A DNA stretch of 45,178 nt from Candidatus Viridilinea mediisalina (GCF_002532535.1 NZ_NQWI01000033.1:1-45178), one strand, 5' to 3'; positions 23,745 to 32,657 are shown, counted from the first letter of the stretch. The notes: generated by a model from the letters alone, not told the origin. Made by a program: numbers and translations.

Positions 23745-24150
23745 CGGGGATGCGGGGATGCGAGGATGCGGGGATGCGGGGATGCGGGGATGCGGGGATG
23801 CGGGGATGCGGGGAGGCGGGGAGGCGAGGATGCGGGGATGCGGGGATGCGGGGATGCGGGGATGCGGGGATGCGAGTCCCGCACCTCTTCGCATCCTCGC
23901 TGCTTCGCATCCTCACTGCTTCGCCTCCTCACTGCTTCGCCTCCTCGCTGCTTCGCCTCCTCACTGCTTCGCATCCTCGCTGCTTCGCCTCCTCACTGCT
24001 TCGCCTCCTCGCCGCTTCGCCTCCTCGCTGCTTCGCCTCCTCGCTGCTTCGCATCCTCACTGCTTCGCCTCCTCGCCGCTTCGCCTCCTCGCTGCTTCGC
24101 CTCCTCGCTGCTTCGCATCCTCACTGCTTCGCCTCCTCGCCTCATCACAC
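23745..24150. repeat. Double minisatellite: GGGGATGC octamers then 16-bp units
   Basis: Bases 23745-23875 hold about 16 octamers (GGGGATGC, with GAGGATGC and GGGGAGGC variants). Bases 23885-24150 hold about 16 units of the 16-bp type CTGCTTCGC(A/C)TCCTC(A/G). The second array is roughly complementary in composition to the first. Long open frames here arise from the period-8 and period-16 structure and are not genes. Confidence 0.93.
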
Positions 24151-24161
24151 CCCCCATTGCT

Positions 24162-24839
24162 TCAACGCAACCCGGCGAGCAGCGCTCCGGTGGTTGCCGC
24201 AACAAACACAACCGCCATGATACCACTAGGAGTATCGAGAGGATGCTGCGAAGCGGGGCGGCGCAAGGCCCAGGCCAGGCCCGCCAGGGTGACAGGCAAC
24301 GCCAGCGGCCCGGCCAGCAGGCTCAGGCTCAACACCACAACCGCAGCCAGGAGGCTGCGCGCCCGCGCATGGGCGGCTTGGGCCGCGTGGCGAAAACTGG
24401 GGTCAAAAAGGACAATCAGCGTGATTGGGACGGCCAAAGCGGCCAGCATATAGGCATTCAGGTAGATCGCCAGCCAACCATAGGCTACCGCATCGGGCGA
24501 CCAGAGTTGTGCCGGTGGCACCACCAAGCTTAATACTAGCACCAAAGTGCCAATATGGATCACCTGATCGAGCAGATAGGGCACCAAAGGCTGCTTAAAG
24601 AGCCCATCGCCATAGTTGACCTTCCACCAATCCGCGAGGAAGTGGATAGCCCCAATGGCCAGCATCGCCGGCCAGAGCGCCCGCGCCGCAGGCTCCAACA
24701 AGCCCAATGCCAGCATACAGACCAACACCAAACCAATGTGGATCACGAGGCCATACCAGTAGCGCTTGCGGCGCACCAGCCATAAGGGCTGGAGTGCGAA
24801 ATCGGCGATCATGTGGGCCAGGAGGAAGAGATAAAACAT
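24162..24839 (-). CDS. DUF3307 membrane protein
   Basis: This 225-aa integral membrane protein has six or seven hydrophobic segments. The N-terminus FYLFLLAHMIADFALQPLWL and the following HFLADWWK match the DUF3307 family, in which conserved His and Asp residues lie in the first helices. The function is unknown. The start at 24839 is supported by AAGGA 9 nt upstream and by the family alignment; the longer frame overlaps the Crp gene. It follows the Crp/Fnr regulator with a 13-bp gap, so it is probably in the same operon and may be under autogenous control. Confidence 0.82.
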   Translation of the reverse strand: MFYLFLLAHMIADFALQPLWLVRRKRYWYGLVIHIGLVLVCMLALGLLEPAARALWPAMLAIGAIHFLADWWKVNYGDGLFKQPLVPYLLDQVIHIGTLVLVLSLVVPPAQLWSPDAVAYGWLAIYLNAYMLAALAVPITLIVLFDPSFRHAAQAAHARARSLLAAVVVLSLSLLAGPLALPVTLAGLAWALRRPASQHPLDTPSGIMAVVFVAATTGALLAGLR

Positions 24840-24852
24840 GGCGGTTGTCCTT

Positions 24853-25530
24853 CTACAACTGCTCCAAACGAGGCAAGTTGAGCACACTCACGCGGGCACG
24901 TTCGATCTGGATCAGGCCCTGTTCACGCAGACTAGCCAACACCCGGTTGACCGTCTCGCGTGAGGTGCCCGCAAGGCTCGCAAGGTCGTCTTGGGTGAGG
25001 TGCAGATTGATGCGTGCCATCACGCCATCCTCACTGACTCCATGCTGATCAGCGAGATCAATCAGGGTACGCACAATCCGCTGCGGGGCCGAATAGCTGG
25101 CCAGATGCTCGATGTAGGTATTGGTGCGCCGCAAGCGGTTCGAGAGTTCTTCGAGAACCAGCACGGCAATCGCTGGCATGCTCTGGATTGCCTCATGAAA
25201 CGCCTGGCGGTGCAGCGTGAGCGTATGGGTCGCACACATCGCTTGAGCACTGGCCGAACGCGGCTGGCCGTCAAGTAATGCTAATTCGCCAAAGAAATCG
25301 CCAGTACGAAAAATTTTGACTGAGATCTCCTGTCCAAGTTGGCTCACCGTAAAGATGCGTACCTGACCATCAACAATCAGGTAGAGCAGATCGCCCTCGC
25401 GCCCCTGGGCGAAGATCGTCTCGCCCCGCGCAAAGCTACAGGTGCCAAGGCTGGCCTCAAGCAGATTGAGTTGGTTCGGATTGAGACGAGCAAAAATGGG
25501 GACGTTACGCAGCAACTCTGACTTTTCCAT
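24853..25530 (-). CDS. Crp/Fnr-family transcriptional regulator
   Basis: A cyclic-nucleotide-binding beta-roll occupies about 10-125 (FAQGREGDLLYLIVDGQVRI; GDFFGELALLDGQPRSASA). The latter is the phosphate-binding cassette GELALLxxxPRxA expected for cAMP-type ligands. A C-terminal winged helix (about 150-222) has LTQDDLASLAGTSRETVNRV as recognition region. There is no N-terminal cysteine cluster, so it is not an oxygen-sensing Fnr. AAGGAGG lies directly before the ATG at good spacing. It is first in a unit with the DUF3307 gene. The effector and targets are unknown. Confidence 0.94.
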   Translation of the reverse strand: MEKSELLRNVPIFARLNPNQLNLLEASLGTCSFARGETIFAQGREGDLLYLIVDGQVRIFTVSQLGQEISVKIFRTGDFFGELALLDGQPRSASAQAMCATHTLTLHRQAFHEAIQSMPAIAVLVLEELSNRLRRTNTYIEHLASYSAPQRIVRTLIDLADQHGVSEDGVMARINLHLTQDDLASLAGTSRETVNRVLASLREQGLIQIERARVSVLNLPRLEQL

Positions 25531-25611
25531 ACCAACCTCCTTGCTTGTATACTGCGATTATAGAACGTGACCGATACGAAGACTATGATCACCGTCACGC
25601 TTACCGCTCTC

Positions 25612-25682
25612 GCGCCAGCGGCGCGGTGGCTCGGTGGCTGAGCCTGTCGAAGCCAGCTTGTCGAAGCCCCCGCGCCAGCGGC
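25612..25682. repeat. GGCTTCGACAGGCTCAGCCA family, rearranged copy
   Basis: GGTGGCTGAGCCTGTCGAAG, then CCAGCTTGTCGAAGCC and GCGCCAGCGGC, repeat parts of the family seen at 4474, 12883 and 41235. It lies between the divergent Crp and photolyase genes. Confidence 0.85.
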
Positions 25683-25701
25683 ATGGTTCAGGAGTTTCAC
25701 C

Positions 25702-27168
25702 ATGGCCCCGATTATTCACTGGTTCCGGCGCGATCTGCGTTTGGCCGACAATAGCGCCCTGAGTGCTGCGGCCCAAGCATCTGGGGGGGCAGTGCTGCCC
25801 CTGTTTATTTTTGATCCTACCCTGTTGCGTGGGCGCTGCGCTAGTCCGCCGCGTACCGCTTGGTTGATAGCCAACCTGCACGCCCTCGCCGCTGAACTTG
25901 AGGCGCAAGGTTCGCGCCTGATTGTGCGCCACGGGCCGCCAGTGGCAACCTTGGTTGAACTGGCCCGTAGCAGCGGAGCGCAGGCGGTCTATTGGAACCG
26001 CGATGATACGCCCTATGCCCGCGAGCGCGACCGCGTGGCTACGCAAGAACTAACAGCGCTGGGGTTGGAGGTCTTGAGCTTTAAGGATGTGGTGATCTTT
26101 GAGCGTGATGAGGTACTTAAGCCCTCCGCAGAGCCCTACACGGTCTTTACGCCCTATGCACGCCGCTGGCGTGAACGGTTGGCCGCGCAGCCATTGCCGC
26201 AATGCAAGCCTAGCCCAACGTTGGCAGCCCTGGCCCAGTGGCCCGCCACACAGCCCCTTCCCACTCTGGCTGAACTTGGGTTGCCCGCCAATCATGTGCC
26301 TCTGCCACCAGCAGGCACGCAGGCCGCTATGACGCGCCTGCACCACTTTGTGACGACGGGCCTAGCCAACTATGCAACCCAACGCGATAGCCTAGCTCTG
26401 CCGGGGACTTCACGCCTTTCGCCCGATCTGCGTCTGGGGACGTTGAGTGTGCGTATGGCCTTGCAGAGTGCCCTAGCCCAACTTGAGGGCGCAGCAACGC
26501 CAGCTTTGGAAACAGCAATAACCCGTTGGGTCAACGAGCTGATCTGGCGCGAGTTCTACACCCAGATACTCTACCACTTCCCCTATGTGCTACGTGGCGC
26601 TTTTCGTCAGAGCTATGATCTGCTACCATGGGAGCAGAATGTGGAACAGTTTGCAGCGTGGCAGAGCGGACGTACCGGCTATCCAGTGGTTGATGCGGCC
26701 ATGAACCAACTGCAGCAGGAGGGCTGGATGCACAATCGGGCGCGCATGATTGTCGCCTCATTCCTGAGCAAAGATCTGCTGCTTGATTGGCGCTGGGGCG
26801 AACGCCATTTTATGCACCTGCTGCTTGATGGCGATCCGGCCAACAACAATGGCGGCTGGCAATGGGCCGCAGGCACTGGCACCGATGCTCAACCCTACTT
26901 CCGCATTTTTAATCCAACCACCCAAGGCCAAAAGTTTGACCCCGAAGGCACCTACGTGCGGCGCTACCTGCCCGCATTGGCCCGGGTGCCTACCCGCTTC
27001 ATCCATACGCCCCACCTGCTGCCCCCCGCCGAACAAGTACGCGCCGATGTCCAGATCGGGCGCGACTATCCACTGCCAATGGTGGATCATCGGGTGCAGC
27101 GCCAACGGGCGTTGACATTCTTTGGGAAGGATACAGCCTTTGGGAAGGATACAGCAACGAGAAAATAG
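25702..27168 (+). CDS. phrB: Deoxyribodipyrimidine photolyase
   Basis: This enzyme repairs UV-induced cyclobutane pyrimidine dimers with blue light. The N-terminal antenna domain begins IIHWFRRDLRLADNSAL. The FAD domain contains WVNELIWREFYTQILYHFP and GYPVVDAAMNQLQQEGWMHN followed by RARMIVASFLSKDLLLDW. The flavin-contact stretch NNNGGWQWAAGTGTDAQPYF leads to RIFNPTTQGQKFDP. These are class I CPD photolyase motifs and the 488-aa length fits. AGGAG lies 8 nt before ATG 25702. The final codons repeat a 15-bp unit (FGKDTAFGKDTA), a small tail duplication outside the catalytic core. Confidence 0.95.
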   Translation: MAPIIHWFRRDLRLADNSALSAAAQASGGAVLPLFIFDPTLLRGRCASPPRTAWLIANLHALAAELEAQGSRLIVRHGPPVATLVELARSSGAQAVYWNRDDTPYARERDRVATQELTALGLEVLSFKDVVIFERDEVLKPSAEPYTVFTPYARRWRERLAAQPLPQCKPSPTLAALAQWPATQPLPTLAELGLPANHVPLPPAGTQAAMTRLHHFVTTGLANYATQRDSLALPGTSRLSPDLRLGTLSVRMALQSALAQLEGAATPALETAITRWVNELIWREFYTQILYHFPYVLRGAFRQSYDLLPWEQNVEQFAAWQSGRTGYPVVDAAMNQLQQEGWMHNRARMIVASFLSKDLLLDWRWGERHFMHLLLDGDPANNNGGWQWAAGTGTDAQPYFRIFNPTTQGQKFDPEGTYVRRYLPALARVPTRFIHTPHLLPPAEQVRADVQIGRDYPLPMVDHRVQRQRALTFFGKDTAFGKDTATRK

Positions 27169-27255
27169 CAAATAGGTTTACGCCATCAGGATGCGCTGAA
27201 TGCCTCCAAACTATAACGTACCCTGAAACCATCGCTTTGCAATGAAGGAATCTCC

Positions 27256-28716
27256 ATGAATATCACCATCGCCACCAGCACGCTGCTCCAAACCCCCAGT
27301 GATCTCGCAGTACTCTTGCTGCCCGAAGGCGCAACGTTGCCTGCGGAGGTTGCCGCGCTCTTGGAGCCTGCTGATTTTACGGGCAAAGCCAAGCAGCAGC
27401 AGTTGCTCTATCCGCGTGGGGCGTTAGCCACGAAGCGGTTGCTGCTGCTTGGCTTGGGCAAGCCCGAAGCGCTCGATGCCGAAGCCTTGCGCCAAGCTGC
27501 GGCAACAGCCGTGCGCCAAGCCCAGATGCTGCAGGTGACCAATTTTAGCTTGGGCCTGCATGGCGCTGCGCCGTTGCCCGCCCATAGCTTGGGCCAAGTC
27601 TTGGCCGAAGGGCTGGAATTGGGCGCCTATCGCTACCACCGCTACCGCACCGGGCTCACGCCCGACCAGCAGTTTGTGGTTGAACATGCCGTCATTGTGG
27701 CCGAAAGCGAGCCCGAAGCCGTCACCGCGGGGGTCGCGGTTGGCCAAGTGGTGGCCCGTGGCGTCTGCCTCGCCCGCGATCTGGTCAATACACCTGGAGG
27801 CGCGCTGCCGCCATCGGCCCTCGCGGCGACAGCGGTCGCCCTGGGCCAGCGTACCCAACTCAAGGTGACCGTCTTCGACAAGCCTCAACTGGTTGAACAG
27901 GGCTTTGGTGGGCTGCTCGCTGTGGGCCAGGGGTCGGCCAATGAGCCCTACTTTATCGTGATCGAACACGGCACCCCTGCGGAAGACAAACCCACCCTCT
28001 GCCTCGTGGGCAAAGGGCTCACCTTCGACAGCGGGGGGCTCTCGCTCAAGCCCGCCGACTCAATGACAACCATGAAGATGGACATGGGCGGCAGTGCCGC
28101 CGTCCTGGGCGCGATGCAGGTCTTGAGCGAATTGGAGTTGCCGTTGCATGTGGTTGGCCTCATCCCCACTGCCGAGAATATGCCCAGTGCTACCGCCTAT
28201 CGCCCCGATGACGTGCTTACGACCTTGAGCGGCAAGACGATTGAGGTGCTCAATACCGACGCCGAAGGGCGGATTGTGCTGGCCGACGCGCTCTTCTACG
28301 CGCAGCGTTACAACCCCGCCGCGATTGTCGAACTCTCGACGCTCACCGGAGCGATTGTGGTGGCCCTTGGCCCCCACGCCACCGGCATGATGGCCACCGA
28401 CCAAGCCCTAGCCGATCAGATCAAACAGGCGGGCGAAGTGAGCGGCGAACGGGTTTGGCAACTGCCACTCTGGGACGAATACCGCGAGATGATCAAGAGC
28501 GAGATTGCCGACATCAAGAACACCGGCGGGCGTCAAGGCGGCTCAATCACCGCTGCGGCCTTCCTCGCCCACTTTGTCGGAGACTACCCCTTTGTCCATT
28601 TGGACATTGCGGGCACCGCCTTCAACGAGAAGCCAACCAAAGCCTACCAGTCAGTGGGGGCCACGGGGGTAGGGGTGCGGCTATTGGCGCAATTTCTACG
28701 TAGTTATGGCTCGTAG
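27256..28716 (+). CDS. pepA: Leucyl aminopeptidase (M17 family)
   Basis: This is a cytosolic di-metal aminopeptidase removing N-terminal residues, usually a hexamer. The 486-aa protein has a variable N-terminal domain and a C-terminal catalytic domain with the metal and catalytic stretch VGKGLTFDSGGLSLKP, MKMDMGGSAAVLGAM, and the M17 signature NTDAEGRIVLADALFYA. GGSITAAAFLAHFV follows, with DIAGTAFNEKPT at the end. AAGGA precedes the ATG at 27256 by a normal spacing. It ends in a pair of GC-rich hairpins shared with the convergent U32 gene. Confidence 0.96.
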   Translation: MNITIATSTLLQTPSDLAVLLLPEGATLPAEVAALLEPADFTGKAKQQQLLYPRGALATKRLLLLGLGKPEALDAEALRQAAATAVRQAQMLQVTNFSLGLHGAAPLPAHSLGQVLAEGLELGAYRYHRYRTGLTPDQQFVVEHAVIVAESEPEAVTAGVAVGQVVARGVCLARDLVNTPGGALPPSALAATAVALGQRTQLKVTVFDKPQLVEQGFGGLLAVGQGSANEPYFIVIEHGTPAEDKPTLCLVGKGLTFDSGGLSLKPADSMTTMKMDMGGSAAVLGAMQVLSELELPLHVVGLIPTAENMPSATAYRPDDVLTTLSGKTIEVLNTDAEGRIVLADALFYAQRYNPAAIVELSTLTGAIVVALGPHATGMMATDQALADQIKQAGEVSGERVWQLPLWDEYREMIKSEIADIKNTGGRQGGSITAAAFLAHFVGDYPFVHLDIAGTAFNEKPTKAYQSVGATGVGVRLLAQFLRSYGS

Positions 28717-28770
28717 AGCCGCCCCGTTGGGGCGACTAGGCTCGGAGAGCCGCCCCGTTGGGGCGGCTCT
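28717..28770. terminator. Two GAGCCGCCCCGTTGGGGCGG hairpins
   Basis: AGCCGCCCCGTTGGGGCGACT (near 28717-28737, slightly imperfect) and AGAGCCGCCCCGTTGGGGCG followed by GCTCT (28746-28770) are tandem stem-loops between the convergent pepA and U32 genes. They probably act as a bidirectional terminator. The second is the same as the hairpin at 4751-4773. Confidence 0.65.
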
Positions 28771-28790
28771 GCTCTACCCGGGTGGTATTT

Positions 28791-31298
28791 CTATCTGCCG
28801 ACCACCACCAAGCTGCCCTCGGTAATGCCGGCGGGGGCGTGTTGCTTGAGTTGGCGGCTGAGTTCGCTGGGGCTGATCTGATCGTTGAGGGCGGCCCTGA
28901 AGGCGGTGGTGATGGCGTTGACTTGGGTGGTGTCTTCGTGGACAAATTCGAGGCGATAGGCGCTGATGCCCGCGTTGCGCCAGGTGCTGAGGTGGCGGCT
29001 GGCGTGTTGGGCTTCGGCCCCGAAGATGGTGTTGCGGCAGCCGATGTCGGCGCTGACCGGATGGGCCCGTCCGTGGGGATCGCGGAGGGCGATGGGTTCG
29101 CCTTCGCAGGGCCGCCCGCAGTCGCGGTAGCTGCTGCCGCTAGAGAGGAAGCGGCAGAAGATGCAGTGTTCGCTGTGGAAGACGGGGAGGTGTTGGTAGG
29201 CGATCACTTCGAGCGCTTGGGCGTCAAGCGCTTGGGCCAGATGGGTGATCTGGGCGGCGTTGAGATCGTGGGTGGGGGTGAGGCGCACCAGGCCGTGTTC
29301 AAGCAGGGTGCGGGCGCTGAGGGCGTTGGCAGCGTTGAGGCTGAAGTCGCCATAGAGCGCGTGGGGGTAGTTGGGGCCGAGGCTGTGCAGCAGCCCGCTG
29401 GAGCGGACGAGCAGGGGGCAGGCGAGTGTACGCAAGAAGTTGACAATGCGCTCTTCGTTGGGCTTGAGAATGCGGGGGCTGGCGACGCGCACGTTGAGGC
29501 CGGCGGCTTGCACCCGCTCGACGGCTGGACGCAGGCCGTAGAGATCGAGGTAGTCGAGGGTGATACTGGCTGGACGTAGCTCTAGGGCGGCGTTGAGTTG
29601 GGCGGGGGTACGGATGAGCAGGTGCAATTCGGATGGCACGCGGTGCGGCTGTGGGCTGGGTGGTGGCCCCAGCGCGGCCCGCAAGGCTGCCATGGGGTCG
29701 CCCCCGGCGGGGGGCTTGGCGTTGGCCTGAAGCTGGGCGAGGGCGTCGGTAGCTTCGCGCCGTAACGTGTTCAACCATGAACTGGCGACAAATGGTTCAC
29801 CCTGAAGATCGAGGTCAAGGGCGGTGAGCTTGTAGGGGGTGTTGCCCAAACGGCCCAGTTGGGCCTCAAGGAAGGCTTGATCGAGGCTGCGGTTTTGGGC
29901 CGAATCGAGGGGCTTGGGCGAGCGCACCGTCACCTGAAGCTCTGGGTTGGCGACAAGGCGCCAGGTGAGTTCGAGGGGCGCACCGACGTGGGCGCGGACG
30001 TGGACATGCACAGCTTGGCGCTGGAGCGGCGCGGCGGGCTGAAGCAGGGGGCGCACAGCGCGTTCAAGTTCAGGATCGTGGGTACGCCAGAGCAGATCGC
30101 CGGGGCGAATACGACGCAGATCGAGATCGTCATAGCCAAACTCTAGTTCGAGCAGGCCAGCGCGGGCGGGATGCACATGGTAGACCCGTCCGCCCTCTTC
30201 GGGTTCTTCGGGGCTACGCCAGTCGGCAGCATCGAAGACGAGGCCATCGCCGGGCTTGAGGGGCGCAGCGGCGCTCTTTGGTTCGGGCGCAACGAGGATG
30301 CTACTGGTAAGCACGCGCACGACGCGCCCCACGAGGATGCCACGGTGGCGCGGGGCGCGGCCACGCACAACAGCTTGGTGGTCGGTGCCACTGAGGAAGA
30401 AACTGCCGAGGCCACGCGAATAGACCTGTTCGAGTTGCAGTTCTTCGCTGGGAGTGATGCTAAGTGGCAGCCCGGCCCATGCCTCATCTACCGCCTTGCG
30501 ATAGGCGGCGGTAGTGAGGGCAACATAGGCGGCATCCTTGTAGCGCCCCTCGATCTTGAGCGCAGCAACGCCCAATTGGACAATTTGGGGCATGAGTGGC
30601 AGCGCATAGAGGTCGCCAGGCGAGAGCAGGTAGCGTGCATCGGCGAGGGGCTGCATGTGGCCCGCCACAAGCAACTCGTAGGGCAGGCGACACGCTTGGG
30701 CGCACTGGCCGCGATTGGCACTGCGTCCACCCCAAGCCTCAGAAGAGAAACATTGGCCAGAGTAGCTCACACAGAGGGCCCCGTGGGCAAAGATCTCAAG
30801 CTGGATGGGGCTCGTTTGGCTAATCGCAGCGATCTCAGCGAGGGCCAACTCGCGGGCAAGGACAACGCGGCTGATCCCGTACTGGGCAGCGAAGGCGACC
30901 CCCTCGGCAGAGGTGATGGACATCTGGGTTGAGCCATGCACTTCGGTATGGGGCGCGATGCTACGCAAGAGGCGTGCGATGCCCAAATCCTGGACAATAA
31001 AGGCATCAACGCCAGCGGCAGCACTCGCAGCGGCGCATCGGGCGGCTGCTTCCAGTTCAGTATCGAACATGAGCGTATTGAAGGTCAGATAGCCCTTCAC
31101 GCCACGACGATGGAGCGTTGCCATCACCTCGGGCAATTCTGCAAGGGTAAAGCCAACCTTCGCCCGGGCACTGAACTGATTCAGGCCAAAATAGACCGCA
31201 TCGGCCCCCGCCTCAATTGCGGCGTGCAATTGGGGCCAATGGCCAGCGGGGCTCATGACTTCGGGTTTTTGGGGCATAGGTTGCATAGGAGCTTTCAT
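28791..31298 (-). CDS. U32 peptidase-family protein with DUF3656, RlhA-like
   Basis: Members of this family include E. coli RlhA (YdcP), which hydroxylates a cytidine in 23S rRNA, and related tRNA hydroxylation proteins. This 835-aa protein starts with PEVMSPAGHWPQLHAAIEAG and GADAVYFGL. It has the U32 core IFAHGALCVSYSGQCF then NRGQCAQACRLPY, and a DUF3656-like C-terminal half ending in a second cysteine set, HCIFCRF ... YRDCGRPC, likely for an Fe-S cluster. The length fits the longer RlhA-type group. The start could be 31298, 31286 or 31277. No Shine-Dalgarno is visible, and the upstream 129 codons of open frame run through a repeat hairpin and are rejected. Confidence 0.85.
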   Translation of the reverse strand: MKAPMQPMPQKPEVMSPAGHWPQLHAAIEAGADAVYFGLNQFSARAKVGFTLAELPEVMATLHRRGVKGYLTFNTLMFDTELEAAARCAAASAAAGVDAFIVQDLGIARLLRSIAPHTEVHGSTQMSITSAEGVAFAAQYGISRVVLARELALAEIAAISQTSPIQLEIFAHGALCVSYSGQCFSSEAWGGRSANRGQCAQACRLPYELLVAGHMQPLADARYLLSPGDLYALPLMPQIVQLGVAALKIEGRYKDAAYVALTTAAYRKAVDEAWAGLPLSITPSEELQLEQVYSRGLGSFFLSGTDHQAVVRGRAPRHRGILVGRVVRVLTSSILVAPEPKSAAAPLKPGDGLVFDAADWRSPEEPEEGGRVYHVHPARAGLLELEFGYDDLDLRRIRPGDLLWRTHDPELERAVRPLLQPAAPLQRQAVHVHVRAHVGAPLELTWRLVANPELQVTVRSPKPLDSAQNRSLDQAFLEAQLGRLGNTPYKLTALDLDLQGEPFVASSWLNTLRREATDALAQLQANAKPPAGGDPMAALRAALGPPPSPQPHRVPSELHLLIRTPAQLNAALELRPASITLDYLDLYGLRPAVERVQAAGLNVRVASPRILKPNEERIVNFLRTLACPLLVRSSGLLHSLGPNYPHALYGDFSLNAANALSARTLLEHGLVRLTPTHDLNAAQITHLAQALDAQALEVIAYQHLPVFHSEHCIFCRFLSSGSSYRDCGRPCEGEPIALRDPHGRAHPVSADIGCRNTIFGAEAQHASRHLSTWRNAGISAYRLEFVHEDTTQVNAITTAFRAALNDQISPSELSRQLKQHAPAGITEGSLVVVGR

Positions 31299-31318
31299 TG
31301 TAGCATATTTGGATGTGG

Positions 31319-31430
31319 GGGGTTGGGGACGGCTTTGCCTCCCCGCAACATGCTTTTTTGTTGCTGTTTGGCGGCTTCGCCGCCAAACAGCAACAAAAAA
31401 AGGGTTTGGGGCATAGCCCCAACGACCTTC
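31319..31430. repeat. REP-like element with perfect 21-bp stem
   Basis: TTTTTTGTTGCTGTTTGGCG plus G (31354-31374), loop CTTCG, and the exact complement (31380-31400) form a stem. Outer GGGGTTGGGGACGGC and TTTGGGGCATAGCCCC flank it. It sits between divergent genes. Its layout matches the element at 11315-11413. Confidence 0.88.
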
Positions 31431-31457
31431 ATGTGAACTAGGTTCATCCCCTGCCAA

Positions 31458-31486
31458 TTGACGTGGGGGCGCGACTCCCGTATACT
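31458..31486 (+). promoter_or_regulatory. Sigma-70-type promoter for the DUF368 gene
   Basis: TTGACG (31458-31463) and TATACT (31481-31486) are separated by exactly 17 bp. The predicted transcription start is about 31493, leaving a leader of about 50 nt before ATG 31545. Confidence 0.75.
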
Positions 31487-31544
31487 CTGATGAGCGTCCA
31501 GACTTGGACGTGGTTTTTGTGTGCCCATATACGGAGCAAGCTAC

Positions 31545-32498
31545 ATGCAACAGACGGAAAATGGTTCGCAGCGACCCTTTTCGGCAATCCGCATCTTCTT
31601 GACTGGCTTTGCCATGGGAGCTGCCGACCTTATCCCCGGGGTGTCGGGTGGGACGATGGCCTTTATCCTGGGGGTTTACGAACAATTATTGAATGCGATC
31701 AAGTCGTTCAATGTGAAGTTGATCCAGTTGCTCTTCAAGGGGCGCTGGCAAGAGGCGTTGGATGCGGTGCCAATCCGCTTTTTGATTCCGTTGTGCTTAG
31801 GGTTGGCGGTTGCGATCTTTTCAATGGCGCGTTTGATGCGCTATTTACTTGAATATCAGACCGTCTACCTTTTTTCGTTCTTCTTTGGGCTGATTCTTGC
31901 CTCGATTATTGCGGTAGGGGCGACAGTTCGCTGGAATCTGCAATCGGCAATAACGTTGTTAGTGGGTACGGTTGTGGCCTATTTGATCATTGGGTTGGTG
32001 CCGATGGATATGCCTAATGATCCTTTGACTATCTTTTTGAGTAGCATGGTGGCGATTACCGCCATGATTCTGCCGGGTATTTCAGGATCGTTCATTCTGC
32101 TCATTTTAGGCCAGTATGCCTATGTACTCAACGCCGTTGCAGAGTTTAATCTCATTGCGATCATGCCGGTCATTTTTGGCGCAATTGTGGGCCTCCTTGG
32201 TTTTGCGCGCATTCTCAGTTGGTTGTTGAAGCACTACCATGATGCAACGGTGGCCTTGTTGGTTGGCTTTATGGCTGGCTCGTTGCGGAAGATCTGGCCG
32301 TGGAAAGAGGTGACTGAGTGGATGACCAACCGCCACGGCGAAGAGGTGCCGATGCGCGAGAGCAATATTCTGCCCAATTTTGCCGGGGTCGAATTTTGGT
32401 TCGCATTGACGATTGCGGTGATGGCGTTTGTGCTATTGAGTGTTATGGATCAGTTGCAGACGAAGAAGAACCCGATTCTTAGTCGGTTCCTGCGATAG
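31545..32498 (+). CDS. DUF368 family membrane transporter (PopT-like)
   Basis: DUF368 proteins have been linked to undecaprenyl-phosphate translocation (PopT), recycling the cell-wall lipid carrier across the membrane. This 317-aa protein has about nine hydrophobic segments and the two pseudo-symmetric family motifs DLIPGVSGGTMAFILGVYE near the start and MILPGISGSFILLILGQY in the middle. GGAG lies 8 nt before ATG 31545, and the GTG 24 bp upstream is unsupported. A clear promoter precedes it. Function is from family knowledge; there are no cell-wall genes beside it. Confidence 0.88.
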   Translation: MQQTENGSQRPFSAIRIFLTGFAMGAADLIPGVSGGTMAFILGVYEQLLNAIKSFNVKLIQLLFKGRWQEALDAVPIRFLIPLCLGLAVAIFSMARLMRYLLEYQTVYLFSFFFGLILASIIAVGATVRWNLQSAITLLVGTVVAYLIIGLVPMDMPNDPLTIFLSSMVAITAMILPGISGSFILLILGQYAYVLNAVAEFNLIAIMPVIFGAIVGLLGFARILSWLLKHYHDATVALLVGFMAGSLRKIWPWKEVTEWMTNRHGEEVPMRESNILPNFAGVEFWFALTIAVMAFVLLSVMDQLQTKKNPILSRFLR

Positions 32499-32502
32499 AG
32501 AG

Positions 32503-32550
32503 AGACAGAGTTTTTTCACCACAGAGGCACCGAGGACACAGAGGGGTAGA
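32503..32550. repeat. Half CACAGAG element
   Basis: AGACAGAGTTTTTTCACCAC then AGAGGCACCGAGGACACAGAG is a left arm without its partner, starting just after the DUF368 stop codon and stopping just before the MITE at 32558. Confidence 0.85.
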
Positions 32551-32557
32551 GTTTTAA

Positions 32558-32657
32558 GAGGCTGTCTGAAAAGTCTATGAACTGGCGTTGGAGTGCCGGC
32601 TTTAGCCGGCTAAAGCCGGCACTCCAACGCGTGCCTACTAGCTTTTCAGACAGTTTC
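32558..32657. mobile_element. MITE copy A (100 bp)
   Basis: Terminal inverted repeats GAGGCTGTCTGAAAAG and CTTTTCAGACAGTTTC enclose the palindrome GGAGTGCCGGCTTTAGCCGG plus its complement. TAA flanks both ends, consistent with a 3-bp target duplication. It encodes no protein. Confidence 0.88.

Noticed and set aside
23885-24150. Possible CRISPR array
   Set aside because: The 16-bp units are directly adjacent with no unique spacers, and no cas gene is near.
23750-24533. Frames of 156-255 codons (GCGDAGMRG / ASSLLRLL repeats)
   Set aside because: They arise from octamer and 16-bp arrays and then read antisense through the DUF3307 gene.
31299-31685. 129-residue N-terminal extension of the U32 protein
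   Set aside because: It passes through a perfect hairpin repeat and the promoter region of the divergent DUF368 gene, and has no family similarity.
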